Assembly: GCA_021324165.1 (NCBI GenBank) | Contig: JAJPJR010000030.1 | Location: forward strand, 42,191 to 106,190 | Length of the DNA: 64,000 bases | Direction of reading: 5' to 3' | From: Armatimonadota bacterium | Lineage (GTDB): Bacteria; Armatimonadota; Fimbriimonadia; Fimbriimonadales; ATM1 | Shown here: piece by piece, positions 23,555 through 32,648 of the stretch | Numbering within the stretch: position 1 is the first letter of the stretch | How the letters are laid out: each line of letters starts with the position of its first letter | Translations under genes and position numbers: made by a program | Notes under the pieces: generated by a model | Seen by the model: the letters and a program-made list of their open reading frames with translations, nothing else | Told to the model about the DNA's origin: nothing | Databases searched by the model: none

Positions 23555-24916
23555 ATGAAAAGAATCTGCGTGATGTTGTGCATTGCGGCGCTGCTGTTGA
23601 CTGTGCATGGTCAGCGCGCAATTGACCGAATTAAGCCAGGCGACGTGATCTCCGTTACGGTTTTTGGAAAGCCCGACTATTCGGGAGATATTCAAGTGGC
23701 TTCCGACGGCACGCTTTCTTCAAAAGGATTTAAGGCGGTTCCTGTTTCTGGACTCACCCTTTTACAAGCAGAAGCCGCGATCACAAGCGCTTTGAAGCGG
23801 GTGCTGAAGTCGCCTACGGTTTCGTTGAGCTGGAAAGAACAGGCTCCGTTTTGGGTGAATGTAGTCGGAGGAAAAAACCCGCTTGGTTCGTACCAGTTTC
23901 ACCAAGGAATGACCGTGAGGCAGCTGATTTCGCTTTGCGGGCTTCCGCTCGATCCCGATCAACTGGAGGCCGAGCTTTTGAGACAAGGCAAAGCGGTTTC
24001 GATTGATCTTGCATCTTTGGTTCGCAATGCTAACCAGAACGATGTTCTGCTGGAACCCGATGATGTGTTGGTCATTCGACAGACGCCTTATGTGCGCGTT
24101 TGGCTGGGTGGCGAAGTCACCACCACCGGAGAGTTCAAACTGAAAAAAGGCTCCGACTTGCTCGATGCGATCAGCGCTGCGGGTGGTCCCCATTCCATTC
24201 ACGGATTTGCCGACGAACTGAAAGTGCGCCTGCGGCGTGCTGGTTCGACAACCGAATACACACTGAGCGAGGTCAAACAGAACTCGATCGCTTTGATGGA
24301 CAACGATTCGATCAGTTTGATCGGGCCGGAATACATTAACGTTGTTATTGCCGGACAGGTTAGGGAGCCAGGCAGTCAGATGCTCCGCGCGAATGCGAAC
24401 ATTTATGAGGCGATCGCGCTCGCCAAAGGACTTTCGGAAGGAGCATCATACAGCCGCTTGTTGATCTTTCGCGACGGAGAGATGCTGTGTGTGGATGCGC
24501 GGTCCGCGGAGAATGCAAGCAGCGCGAAGCCGTTTCAGCTGCATGCGAACGACCTGGTGTATGTTCCCAACAATGACCGCACCGTGTTTGTGGTGGGTGC
24601 GGTTGTAAAGCCCGGCAGAATCACGATTCCCGATGCCGGAAAGTTTCGCGCAACCGAGGCTCTCGCGCTCGCTTCGGGCCTGACCGAAAAAGGATCGCTA
24701 AGAAGGATGTACCTTGTGCGCCCGAGCGCCGACGGCAAACTCCGCCCGCAGCAGTTCAACCTGGATGAATTTCTGAAAGACGGCAACACCGCCGCCAACC
24801 CCGAGCTGCAGCCTGGCGACATCCTGTTCTTCACAGAACCCAAAGGGCCCACGCTCGAAACGCTCAATCGGTTTGTATCGGCCCTGTTCTTTGTAGATTC
24901 CCTTTTCAAGAGATGA
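23555..24916 (+). CDS. wza: Polysaccharide export protein (Wza-like, SLBB domains)
   Basis: This 453-residue exported protein has a signal peptide (about 1-20, ending at VHGQ) followed by a Poly_export domain (about 22-95, with KPGDVISVTVFGKPDYSG). Several SLBB beta-grasp repeats follow (about 105-165, 180-240, 265-330 and 345-420), with VAGQVREPG and VVGAVVKPGRI as typical SLBB openings. Family members build the outer-membrane or periplasmic export channel. There is no lipobox Cys at the cleavage site. AAGGAA precedes the ATG. The stop overlaps the flippase start by ATGA. Confidence 0.87.
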   Translation: MKRICVMLCIAALLLTVHGQRAIDRIKPGDVISVTVFGKPDYSGDIQVASDGTLSSKGFKAVPVSGLTLLQAEAAITSALKRVLKSPTVSLSWKEQAPFWVNVVGGKNPLGSYQFHQGMTVRQLISLCGLPLDPDQLEAELLRQGKAVSIDLASLVRNANQNDVLLEPDDVLVIRQTPYVRVWLGGEVTTTGEFKLKKGSDLLDAISAAGGPHSIHGFADELKVRLRRAGSTTEYTLSEVKQNSIALMDNDSISLIGPEYINVVIAGQVREPGSQMLRANANIYEAIALAKGLSEGASYSRLLIFRDGEMLCVDARSAENASSAKPFQLHANDLVYVPNNDRTVFVVGAVVKPGRITIPDAGKFRATEALALASGLTEKGSLRRMYLVRPSADGKLRPQQFNLDEFLKDGNTAANPELQPGDILFFTEPKGPTLETLNRFVSALFFVDSLFKR

Positions 24917-26265
24917 TCGCCTGTAAGAAACGAGCGGATTCGACTCCGTCGAAAATCGTCGCCGCCGCGGTTACCGTGGCGGTTTTGACGACTTTGGTGA
25001 AATCCGTTTCGCTGTTTAAAGAGCTGGCTGTTGCGCGCAACTTTGGAATTGGCGATGATCTCGACTGCTTTTTTGTTGCGTGGATGTTTCCGCAGTTTCT
25101 GATCGGCGTCATCAACGGCGCGTTTGCGGCCGCGTTCGTGCCAGCCTACATCCGCGCGCGCGAACGCGCTCGAAACGGAGATCGTTTGTTGTGGCAGTGC
25201 GTTGCTGCTGGGACATTGATGTTTGCCGGCGTGGCTGCAGTTCTTGCACTAACAGCGCCGTGGATCGTTTCGTTGATCGCGGCTGGATTCTCCGCGGCAA
25301 AACAGGCCGAAGCGGCCGTCCTTCTGCTGATTCTTTGTCCCACTGTGGCGCTTTCGGGAGTAAGCGGCATCTTTTCGGCGGCGCTTAGCGCGCGAGAACG
25401 GTTTTTGGCGAGCGCGCTCGCGCCGATCTGCAACCCGGTTGTGGTGCTCGGGTTTTTGGCAATCGGAGGGCGCAGCCTTAGAATCGAATCGCTCGCCTGG
25501 GGCTGCGTGTTCGGATCGTGCTTGGAACTGGCTGTGTTGGTTTTGCTGATTTGGCGAAGCGGGGTTGAGTTTCGTTTTAACTTAAAAGGGCTGCGGCATG
25601 AATTGCGCCGGATTGGAGGTCAGTTTTTTCCGGCTGCGCTTGGACAGTCGGTTATCGGCCTCACGCTGATTGTGGATCAATCGTTTGCGGCATCGCTTGG
25701 CCCTGGCGCGGTTTCGTCGCTTGCCTATGGATACAAACTTGTGGCGTTTGCCGCAAGCATTTTGATGATCGCCATCGGCTCGTCAACCGCGACTTTTGTG
25801 TCGCAGGCGATCGAGCGAAGCGATTCTCAAAACGTCCGATCCATCATTAGTGCTTTTTCGCGGACTGTGTTTCTTGTGTCCTGTGGCATCGGCGCCGTTC
25901 TTTTTGCGTTGTCTCCGTTGATGGTTCAGCTGCTGTTTCAAAATGCGGCGATTGATCATCGGGCGATTCTGGCCGTTGCCGGCATTCAAAGAGTGTTCGC
26001 GTTTCAGCTGCCGTTTTTGCTTGTGGGAATCGTTTACGCCAGGGTCATCGCTTCTCTTTGCGAAACCAAGAAACTGCTTTTCATTTCAGCGATGGTGCTC
26101 GTCCTCGACATCATTTTCGACGCGCTGCTTTCGCGGTGGTTTGGCGCGATCGGCATCGCCGCATCCACGGTGATCTGTTATGCGGCTTCGATGATTGTGT
26201 CTCAACGCATCGTAAGCCGGCTGCTTTCTGTTCAAACGGCTCATCGAGCCGCGGAGGCTGCATAG
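24913..26265 (+). CDS. MurJ/MVIN-type lipid-linked oligosaccharide flippase
   Basis: This 450-residue MOP-superfamily integral membrane protein has about 12-14 hydrophobic helices. The opening KSVSLFKELAVARNFG followed by DCFFVAWMFPQFL matches the MurJ/MVIN family signature. In this locus it most likely moves the undecaprenyl-linked repeat unit across the inner membrane, the job usually done by a Wzx protein. A housekeeping lipid II role cannot be excluded, but its position inside a coupled polysaccharide operon argues for a dedicated one. The ATG overlaps the Wza-like stop. Confidence 0.82.
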   Translation: MIACKKRADSTPSKIVAAAVTVAVLTTLVKSVSLFKELAVARNFGIGDDLDCFFVAWMFPQFLIGVINGAFAAAFVPAYIRARERARNGDRLLWQCVAAGTLMFAGVAAVLALTAPWIVSLIAAGFSAAKQAEAAVLLLILCPTVALSGVSGIFSAALSARERFLASALAPICNPVVVLGFLAIGGRSLRIESLAWGCVFGSCLELAVLVLLIWRSGVEFRFNLKGLRHELRRIGGQFFPAALGQSVIGLTLIVDQSFAASLGPGAVSSLAYGYKLVAFAASILMIAIGSSTATFVSQAIERSDSQNVRSIISAFSRTVFLVSCGIGAVLFALSPLMVQLLFQNAAIDHRAILAVAGIQRVFAFQLPFLLVGIVYARVIASLCETKKLLFISAMVLVLDIIFDALLSRWFGAIGIAASTVICYAASMIVSQRIVSRLLSVQTAHRAAEAA

Positions 26266-26269
26266 GGCG

Positions 26270-27352
26270 ATGAACATCGTGTGCACATCCGCTTCGCTTG
26301 CGCTTGGCGGGGCAGAAAAAGCGCTGAGCGGCATCGCCAACTATCTGTGCGAACAGGGGCATGAAGTGTGCTTCATCACGCAAACCAGCCCAGAGACCGA
26401 CCGCTTTTCGCTTGACCCTCGCATCGAGCGAACAGGTTTGAATTTGGCAGAAAACAGCCGCTCATTCGTCAGCGGAATTGCGCAGAACCTAAAGCGGATT
26501 CGCGCGATGAAAAGGGAGCTGCACGATCGAAACCCCGATGTCGTGTTGAGTTTTGGCGACAAGCAGAACGTTCTGGCGCTGGCCGCTTCATCGGGTTTGT
26601 CCATTCCGGTTGTGGTTTCGGAACGCACCGATCCGAGGCATCACCGCATTGGCCGCACGTGGAACGCTTTGCGCAAGTTCAGCTATCGCAAGGCTGCGTT
26701 TGTGGTTGTGCAAACCAGGAGCGTTGCAAATTGGGCTTCGCGGATCGTTGCCCCTTCAAAGATAAGAATCATTCCGAACTGCGTCGAATCATCCCCTAAC
26801 TGCAGCGAAATCAGAGAGCAAGCCGTCGTGGGAATGGGCCGTTTTTCCGAAGAAAAAGGATTTGATCTTCTGATTGACGGCTTTGCGCAAATCGCTGACC
26901 GGTTTCCCAACTGGCGTCTTGAGATTTATGGTGAAGGCCCATTGGAAGCGAACCTTCGCGCAAGAGCGGGCCGCGCGCATTCGCGCATTGCGTTTCCTGG
27001 CGTCGCTTTTCAACCCAAACAGGTTTTCGAATCGCACGCCGTGTTCGCTCTGCCCTCAAGGTATGAAGGTTTTCCCAACGCGCTGCTCGAAGCCATGTCA
27101 GCCGGATGCGCGGTGATTGCAGCGGATTGTCCCAGCGGGCCGCGCGAAATGATTCGGCACAGAACCGATGGGCTGCTGATCGAACCGAACTGTTCGTGCG
27201 CGCTTGCGCGCGGTTTGTTCGAACTGCTCGATGATGCAGCGCTTCGCGCATCGCTCAGCGAATCATCGCGGGCCAGTGCTGCGCGGTTCGACCCCAACAC
27301 AATTCATAGCAAATGGGAGCGCACGCTGAAGGAAGCGGCAAATCAAAGATGA
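26270..27352 (+). CDS. GT4-type glycosyltransferase
   Basis: This 360-residue GT-B enzyme begins with the acceptor-side glycine motif LGGAEKAL and carries the donor-side segment GMGRFSEEKGFDLLIDGFAQI, followed by EGFPNALLEAMSAGCAVIA. This architecture matches GT4 enzymes such as GalNAc-, galactose- or glucose-transferring members of capsule loci. It starts 4 bp after the flippase gene and its stop overlaps the next transferase by ATGA, so it is fully embedded in the operon. The sugar specificity cannot be read from sequence. Confidence 0.86.
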   Translation: MNIVCTSASLALGGAEKALSGIANYLCEQGHEVCFITQTSPETDRFSLDPRIERTGLNLAENSRSFVSGIAQNLKRIRAMKRELHDRNPDVVLSFGDKQNVLALAASSGLSIPVVVSERTDPRHHRIGRTWNALRKFSYRKAAFVVVQTRSVANWASRIVAPSKIRIIPNCVESSPNCSEIREQAVVGMGRFSEEKGFDLLIDGFAQIADRFPNWRLEIYGEGPLEANLRARAGRAHSRIAFPGVAFQPKQVFESHAVFALPSRYEGFPNALLEAMSAGCAVIAADCPSGPREMIRHRTDGLLIEPNCSCALARGLFELLDDAALRASLSESSRASAARFDPNTIHSKWERTLKEAANQR

Positions 27353-28458
27353 AACTGCTTCTGCTCACCCGCACCCTTGAAGCGGGCGGCACCGAACGGC
27401 AGATTCTTGCGCTTGCAAAAGGGCTGCAGGCGGAGCGCTGGCACGTCGGCATTGCCTGTTCCTATGCCACAGGTGCACTGCTGCCCGAAGCGCACGCATC
27501 CGGCATTCAAGTTTTCGATTTAAAAAAGCGCGGGCGGTGCGATCTGATCGGATTTCGTTCGCGCCTGGCCGATCTTGTCCGTTCGTTTTCTCCTGATTTC
27601 GTTTATTCGTTTCTTCCGGTGCAGAACGTGTTTGCTGCAATGCTGCCAAAAAACTGTCGCAGCCATCAACTTGTGTGGAGCATCCGCAGCTCTGGATCGG
27701 CTCAGCCTTTGGCATCTGCCGAAGGCGCGATTGGGATGTTGGAAAACTGTTTGGCAAAGAGGGCGCGCTTGATTATTTCAAATTCTGTTGCTGGACTGAA
27801 CGATGCCAAACGGTGGGCGCATGCATCTCAATGCGCCGTGATTCATAACGGTTTCGATCTCAACCGGTTTCGCCCAAACGAACACGCGCGCCGCCGCGTT
27901 CGAGCCGAGTTTGGATTCGGCGATGATGAGAGGGTGGTGGGAATGGCCGCGCGCGTGCATGAACACAAAAACCACGAGACGTTTCTTCGTGCGGCCGCGC
28001 TTGCGGCGAAGACTCTTCCGCAGATGAGGTTTGTCTGCGTCGGGCGGTTGGCAAACCGAGCGGTTATGCGGAGCCTCGAAACTCTGTGCGATGCGCTGGG
28101 AATCAAAGACCGCGTGATTTGGGCCGGGCCGCGCAACGATATGCCTGATGTTTACAATGCGTTTGACGTTTGCGTGAGCGCATCCAGCCGCGAAGGCTTA
28201 CCCAACGCGATTGGCGAGGCGATGTGCTGCGGCCGAATCTGCGTGGCAACCGACGTGGGCGATACGGCGCTGCTGATGGGCGGGAATGGGACGATCGTTC
28301 CACCCAACAATCCGATCGCGCTTTCATCTGGAATTCTCAGCGCGCTCGCTCATGCGGATTCTGCCGACGGAATGCGAGGCCGCAAACACATTGAGCAGCA
28401 TTTTTCGCTGCAAAGGCTGATTGATTCGACGCGGGAGGCGCTGTGCAGCTTATGCTGA
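27349..28458 (+). CDS. GT4-type glycosyltransferase
   Basis: This 369-residue GT-B protein has the start MKLLLLTRTLEAGGTERQ, which places the acceptor-side GGTERQ loop near residue 14. The donor domain has GMAARVHEHKNHETFLRAA and SREGLPNAIGEAMCCGRICVA. The internal ATG at 27349 is chosen over an upstream in-frame start because it forms an ATGA overlap with the previous gene and fits the family. It overlaps the following membrane-protein gene by 16 bp. The linkage it makes is unknown. Confidence 0.86.
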   Translation: MKLLLLTRTLEAGGTERQILALAKGLQAERWHVGIACSYATGALLPEAHASGIQVFDLKKRGRCDLIGFRSRLADLVRSFSPDFVYSFLPVQNVFAAMLPKNCRSHQLVWSIRSSGSAQPLASAEGAIGMLENCLAKRARLIISNSVAGLNDAKRWAHASQCAVIHNGFDLNRFRPNEHARRRVRAEFGFGDDERVVGMAARVHEHKNHETFLRAAALAAKTLPQMRFVCVGRLANRAVMRSLETLCDALGIKDRVIWAGPRNDMPDVYNAFDVCVSASSREGLPNAIGEAMCCGRICVATDVGDTALLMGGNGTIVPPNNPIALSSGILSALAHADSADGMRGRKHIEQHFSLQRLIDSTREALCSLC

Positions 28459-29600
28459 TTCCTGCGGTTTGCGCTTTTGCGCTTTGTGTGCTGTTTTTGT
28501 CGCGGCCCATCGGCTTGCGCGGCGCGGTCGCAGCCTCCATCATCAAGGTGGGAATCTGCGCGTGTTATTTGTTGTGGGTTGGAAACTCCGGCTTTCGGCT
28601 GTTTGACGACCGCACGTATTTTGAAAACGCGGCATCAATTCTGCAGCAGGGGTACAACCCGGTTTCGGTTCTCACCACTCCCGACGGGCTGTCAACGCTT
28701 TTCAGCACCGTGGGCGGCGAGCACGTGGGTTACACTTGGTGGAACGTTTTGCTGTTTTGGGTTTTTGGTGCGGCGTATTTTGTGCCGCTGTTTTTCAACG
28801 TCGCAATCTCCTGCATCGCCGCGTGGGCAGCCGCAAGCATCGCGCTGTCGGCAGGGTTTTCAAGAAAGTACGCTGGCGCGCTCGCTCTGTTTTTTGCGCT
28901 CCATTGGGATGTTTTGGTTTGGTCATCCATTTTGAACTTGAAAGACACGATCACGTTCACGCTTGCGCTCGTTGCGATTAACGGTTTCGTTCAAATCCGC
29001 AATGCTCGTTTTGGTGCGCTGAAGTTTTGGATCAACGCCGCATCTGTGGCGCTTGCTCTTGGCGCGTTACAATATTTCAGGTTTTATCTGCCTCCCATTC
29101 TGCTTGCATCGGCCTGTGTTTGGCTGTTTTTGGGCGGCATGCCAACGTGGGCTGGACCACCGATGCGCCTTGCGCTTTTGTGCGTGTTCGCGCTCGGATT
29201 CGCGGCGATGGCGTTCCGCGCGCCGCTGTCGTCGGCAAGCGGCACAATTTCGGGAACCAACGCCGCCGAAGGCTTTGTGCGAATTCTGCTAACCCCGCAG
29301 CCTTGGTCAATCGAACCGAACTACGGATTTCTTTTGCTGCCTTCGCTGCTGCACTGGCTGATGCTTGTGCCGGCGGTTTTCGGCATTTTGCGGCTGAACC
29401 AGATCAGCGTCGAAGCGCGGCTGCTGACAGTTTATTCGCTGCTGTGCTTGTCGGCGTTTGCTGTGAGCGACGCGCTGATCGGTCCTCGGCAAAGGCTGGT
29501 CGTTTGTCCGCTTCTCATTTGGGGGCAGTTTCACGCGCTCGTGATGTTTGTCGAACGGATCGAACTGCGTTATCAATCGCGAGAGGCCGCAGCGTCATGA
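28443..29600 (+). CDS. Multi-pass membrane protein, candidate repeat-unit polymerase
   Basis: This 385-residue protein has about ten hydrophobic helices and no close family I can name. A segment after the second helix (GFRLFDDRTYFENAASIL) is polar and acidic, similar in position to the Asp-rich loop of GT-C transferases. It is the only multi-pass protein in the locus besides the flippase, so a Wzy-like polymerase role is the simplest inference. A GTG at 28443 with GGGAGG four nt upstream is used; an ATG at 28452 is the alternative. It overlaps the next transferase by ATGA. Confidence 0.72.
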   Translation: MQLMLIPAVCAFALCVLFLSRPIGLRGAVAASIIKVGICACYLLWVGNSGFRLFDDRTYFENAASILQQGYNPVSVLTTPDGLSTLFSTVGGEHVGYTWWNVLLFWVFGAAYFVPLFFNVAISCIAAWAAASIALSAGFSRKYAGALALFFALHWDVLVWSSILNLKDTITFTLALVAINGFVQIRNARFGALKFWINAASVALALGALQYFRFYLPPILLASACVWLFLGGMPTWAGPPMRLALLCVFALGFAAMAFRAPLSSASGTISGTNAAEGFVRILLTPQPWSIEPNYGFLLLPSLLHWLMLVPAVFGILRLNQISVEARLLTVYSLLCLSAFAVSDALIGPRQRLVVCPLLIWGQFHALVMFVERIELRYQSREAAAS

Positions 29601-30742
29601 CTCCGAAAAAAATCGCCATTATTTCAACCTGCCTGGATAGGGGCGGCGCCGAAAACGCGCTTTTGAATCTGCTCAAAACCGTTGAGCGCGAAAGGTATGC
29701 CCCGACCGTTTTTTCGCTGCGCCCGATCGGTTCGCTCGGCGATGAGATCAAGGCGCTTGGAATTGAAACGGCATCTGCCAACCTGATCGGACGCATGAAT
29801 CTGATGGGCGGAATCAAAAGCATTAAGCGTTGGCTGAGCGTAACCCGTCCCGACCTGATACAGGGCTGGATGTATCACGGCAATCTGTCTGGTTCAATCG
29901 GCTCGCGGCGGCATCCGGTCATCTGGTCCATCCATTCGTTTCCAAACGCCGCCGCATTGTGCGCAACGACCACCAAACTCGCGGTTACGCTTTCAAGAAA
30001 GATCTCGCATTCGCATTCAAGGGCGATCATTTACTGTTCGCGCCACGCACTCGATCTGCACACCCGACTCGGTTTTCAATCCGAGATCGTTGAATTCATT
30101 CCCAACGGCATTGACACAAAGAGATTCACGAACTCCCCATCGCTGAAATCGGATGCCCGCAGACAGTTTGGAATTCACCCACAAAATCTGGCAGTTGGCA
30201 TGGCTGCTCGCTATCATCCAGTGAAAGGACATGCCGACTTCGTTCGTGCCGCAGCGCAGATTGCGCAAAGTCGCGCGAATGTGCAGTTTTTGCTGTGCGG
30301 CCGGGGCGTAACCCCAGAAAACGAACCGCTGAAAGCAGCCATTCAAAAAACCGGCATGGCCGAAAGGTTTCGTCTGGTCGGCGAGCAAGCCGATATGTGC
30401 GCGTTTTATGCAGCGCTCGATATTTTGGCAAGTTCCAGTGTTTCCGAGGCGTTTCCGCTGTCGCTTTGCGAGGCTTCTTGCATGGGAGTTCCCTGCGTCG
30501 CCACCGATGCGGGAGATTCCGCCGAAATCATCGGCAATCCCGACCTGATTGTGCCTTGCTCTGACCCGACGCGCTTGGCCGAAAAAATTGTGTGGCTGCT
30601 CGACTTGGATTCGGAATCAAGATCCCAACTTGGCCAAAACGCGCGCACACGTGTCGAGGAGCAGTTTTCGGTTTTGCGGATGGCAGCGGGCTATGCAGAT
30701 GTTTGGGAGCGTGTGTTGTTTGCAGCGCGGAGGGCAGCGTAG
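29597..30742 (+). CDS. GT4-type glycosyltransferase
   Basis: This 381-residue GT-B protein begins MTPKKIAIISTCLDRGGAEN, with the acceptor loop RGGAEN near residue 15. Donor-side motifs are GMAARYHPVKGHADFVRAA and SSVSEAFPLSLCEASCMGVPCVA. The start at 29597 is preferred over a frame opening at 29027, because the upstream part is the antisense-like shadow of the membrane protein gene and the ATGA overlap fits. The gap to the amidotransferase is 4 bp. Substrate is unknown. Confidence 0.86.
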   Translation: MTPKKIAIISTCLDRGGAENALLNLLKTVERERYAPTVFSLRPIGSLGDEIKALGIETASANLIGRMNLMGGIKSIKRWLSVTRPDLIQGWMYHGNLSGSIGSRRHPVIWSIHSFPNAAALCATTTKLAVTLSRKISHSHSRAIIYCSRHALDLHTRLGFQSEIVEFIPNGIDTKRFTNSPSLKSDARRQFGIHPQNLAVGMAARYHPVKGHADFVRAAAQIAQSRANVQFLLCGRGVTPENEPLKAAIQKTGMAERFRLVGEQADMCAFYAALDILASSSVSEAFPLSLCEASCMGVPCVATDAGDSAEIIGNPDLIVPCSDPTRLAEKIVWLLDLDSESRSQLGQNARTRVEEQFSVLRMAAGYADVWERVLFAARRAA

Positions 30743-30746
30743 TTTT

Positions 30747-32648
30747 ATGTGCGGAATCGTAGGGTTCATTCAGCGCGGCAATCGCGAAGCAAACCGCGTG
30801 CTGGTGCATTCGATGGCAGAAGCGGTTGCGCATCGCGGCCCGGATGGCGAAGGCATTTGGCTCGATGAAAGCACGGGCGTATCTATCGGACATCGGCGCC
30901 TTGCGATTCTCGACTTGACCGAACGCGGCGCGCAGCCCGTCGTTTCGCAATCCGGCAGATGCGTTCTTGCAATGAACGGAGAGATTTATAATCACCGAGA
31001 ACTGCGATTAACGCATCTTTCTTCTTGCGCCTTTAGGGGATCATCCGATGCCGAAACTTTAGTCGAACTGATTGATCAGGAAGGGTTGTGTTCGGCCTTA
31101 AAGCTTTGCGAAGGCATGTTCGCTTTGGCGCTTTATGAGGTTGCAAGCCGCACGCTGTTTCTTGCCCGCGACCGCATCGGCGAAAAGCCGCTGCATTACG
31201 CATGGTCCGACAAGACGTTTTTGTTCGCATCCGAACTCAAAGCGATGCGCGCGCATCCAGCATTCAACCCAGCGATTGATCGCAATTCGGTGGCTTCGTT
31301 CGTCAGGTTCAGCCACGTTCCCGCGCCGTTTACCATTTATGAAAACTGCTACAAACTACTTCCGGGGACGATTTTGGCGGTGAGCGCAAGCCAGCCTGAA
31401 AAGCCCCCGAATTTTTCGCCGTTTGCAAACGAATCGCCAAATTCGCCGCGCGCGTATTTTTCGCTTTCCGAATCTTCCCGCACGGGCAGCATCCACAGTT
31501 TTGACGAAGCGAGCCGGCAGCTGGAGACCATTCTTGCAAGCGTCGTTGAACAGGAGATGTGCGCCGATGTGCCTGTGGGCGCGTTCCTCTCGGCCGGAAT
31601 TGATTCGACCACAACCGTTTCTTTGATGGCCTTGCGATCCAAAGAGCCGATCAAAACGTTCACGATCGGGTTTGAATCGCCCGCATTTGATGAATCCAAA
31701 ATCGCCCGCAGCACAGCCCAATTGCTCGGCACCCATCACACCGCACTCACATTGACGGCAGTAGATGTTGTCAATATCCTGCCAAGAATCACTTCAATTT
31801 ATGATGAACCGTTTGGCGACTCATCTCAAATCCCAACGTTCTTCGTGTCGCAACTCGCGGCATCAAACGTTAAAGTCGTGCTTTCGGGCGACGGCGGCGA
31901 CGAGTTATTTGGCGGATACCCACGCTACCTGCGGGCTGACACAATCTGGAACGCCGCACGATGGATGCCGTTGGCGTTTGCTGCCATTGTCAAAAGGCTC
32001 TCGATGCTGTCTTCCAGAAACGATTCGCGGCTTGCGCGCAGACTGCTGGCAATCGCCGATTTGATGAGCTGCCCCGACGAAGAGCGGTTTTATCTTCAAA
32101 CCGTTTCGCACTCGCGCAAGCCGCACTCTTTGGTCATGAACGCGCAAGAGCATTGCACATTTCTGCACCGCGCGATGAGCAAGCATGATGAATCATTTTT
32201 GGAATTCATGATGCGCGCGGACTTGCTTTCTTACCTGCCGAATGACATCCTTGTCAAAACCGACCGCGCGTCCATGGCATGTTCACTCGAAGTGCGCAGC
32301 CCGTTTTTGCATCCGAGAATTGTGCAGTTTGCGCGGTCGCTTCCTTTGAAGTTCAAAATTGATCATGGCGTGCAGAAGCGGGTTCTGCGCGACATTCTTC
32401 GCCGCAATCTGCCTCGATTCGATCTTCGCCGCCCAAAATCGGGATTTGCGATTCCGCTTGGCGAATGGCTGCGCGGCCCGCTGAAAGATTGGGCTGGCGA
32501 TCTTTTGAATCCGGCCGCCATACGCAGCGACGGTTTCTTTGACGAGCAACAAATCAGTTCGGCTTGGAATGCTCACATTTCGGGCCGACAAAACTGGGAG
32601 TATCACTTATGGGACGTACTGATGTTTCAGTCCTGGCTGCATGCCTGA
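30747..32648 (+). CDS. AsnB-type glutamine-dependent amidotransferase
   Basis: This 633-residue protein has an N-terminal class II glutaminase domain with the catalytic Cys2 (MCGIVGF) and a C-terminal asparagine-synthase-like PP-loop ATPase domain. The ATP-binding loop reads SAGIDS at 282-287 where most relatives have SGGxDS. Asparagine synthesis is possible, but inside a polysaccharide locus and directly before a WbpO/WbpP pair it more likely amidates a uronic acid, as proposed for WbpS. The start follows from the required N-terminal Cys2. It overlaps the dehydrogenase gene by 40 bp. Confidence 0.85.
   Translation: MCGIVGFIQRGNREANRVLVHSMAEAVAHRGPDGEGIWLDESTGVSIGHRRLAILDLTERGAQPVVSQSGRCVLAMNGEIYNHRELRLTHLSSCAFRGSSDAETLVELIDQEGLCSALKLCEGMFALALYEVASRTLFLARDRIGEKPLHYAWSDKTFLFASELKAMRAHPAFNPAIDRNSVASFVRFSHVPAPFTIYENCYKLLPGTILAVSASQPEKPPNFSPFANESPNSPRAYFSLSESSRTGSIHSFDEASRQLETILASVVEQEMCADVPVGAFLSAGIDSTTTVSLMALRSKEPIKTFTIGFESPAFDESKIARSTAQLLGTHHTALTLTAVDVVNILPRITSIYDEPFGDSSQIPTFFVSQLAASNVKVVLSGDGGDELFGGYPRYLRADTIWNAARWMPLAFAAIVKRLSMLSSRNDSRLARRLLAIADLMSCPDEERFYLQTVSHSRKPHSLVMNAQEHCTFLHRAMSKHDESFLEFMMRADLLSYLPNDILVKTDRASMACSLEVRSPFLHPRIVQFARSLPLKFKIDHGVQKRVLRDILRRNLPRFDLRRPKSGFAIPLGEWLRGPLKDWAGDLLNPAAIRSDGFFDEQQISSAWNAHISGRQNWEYHLWDVLMFQSWLHA

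Noticed and set aside
29027..29596. Upstream extension of the GT4 gene at 29597
   Set aside because: This part is in another frame over the membrane protein gene and lacks any fold; the ATGA overlap fixes the start at 29597.
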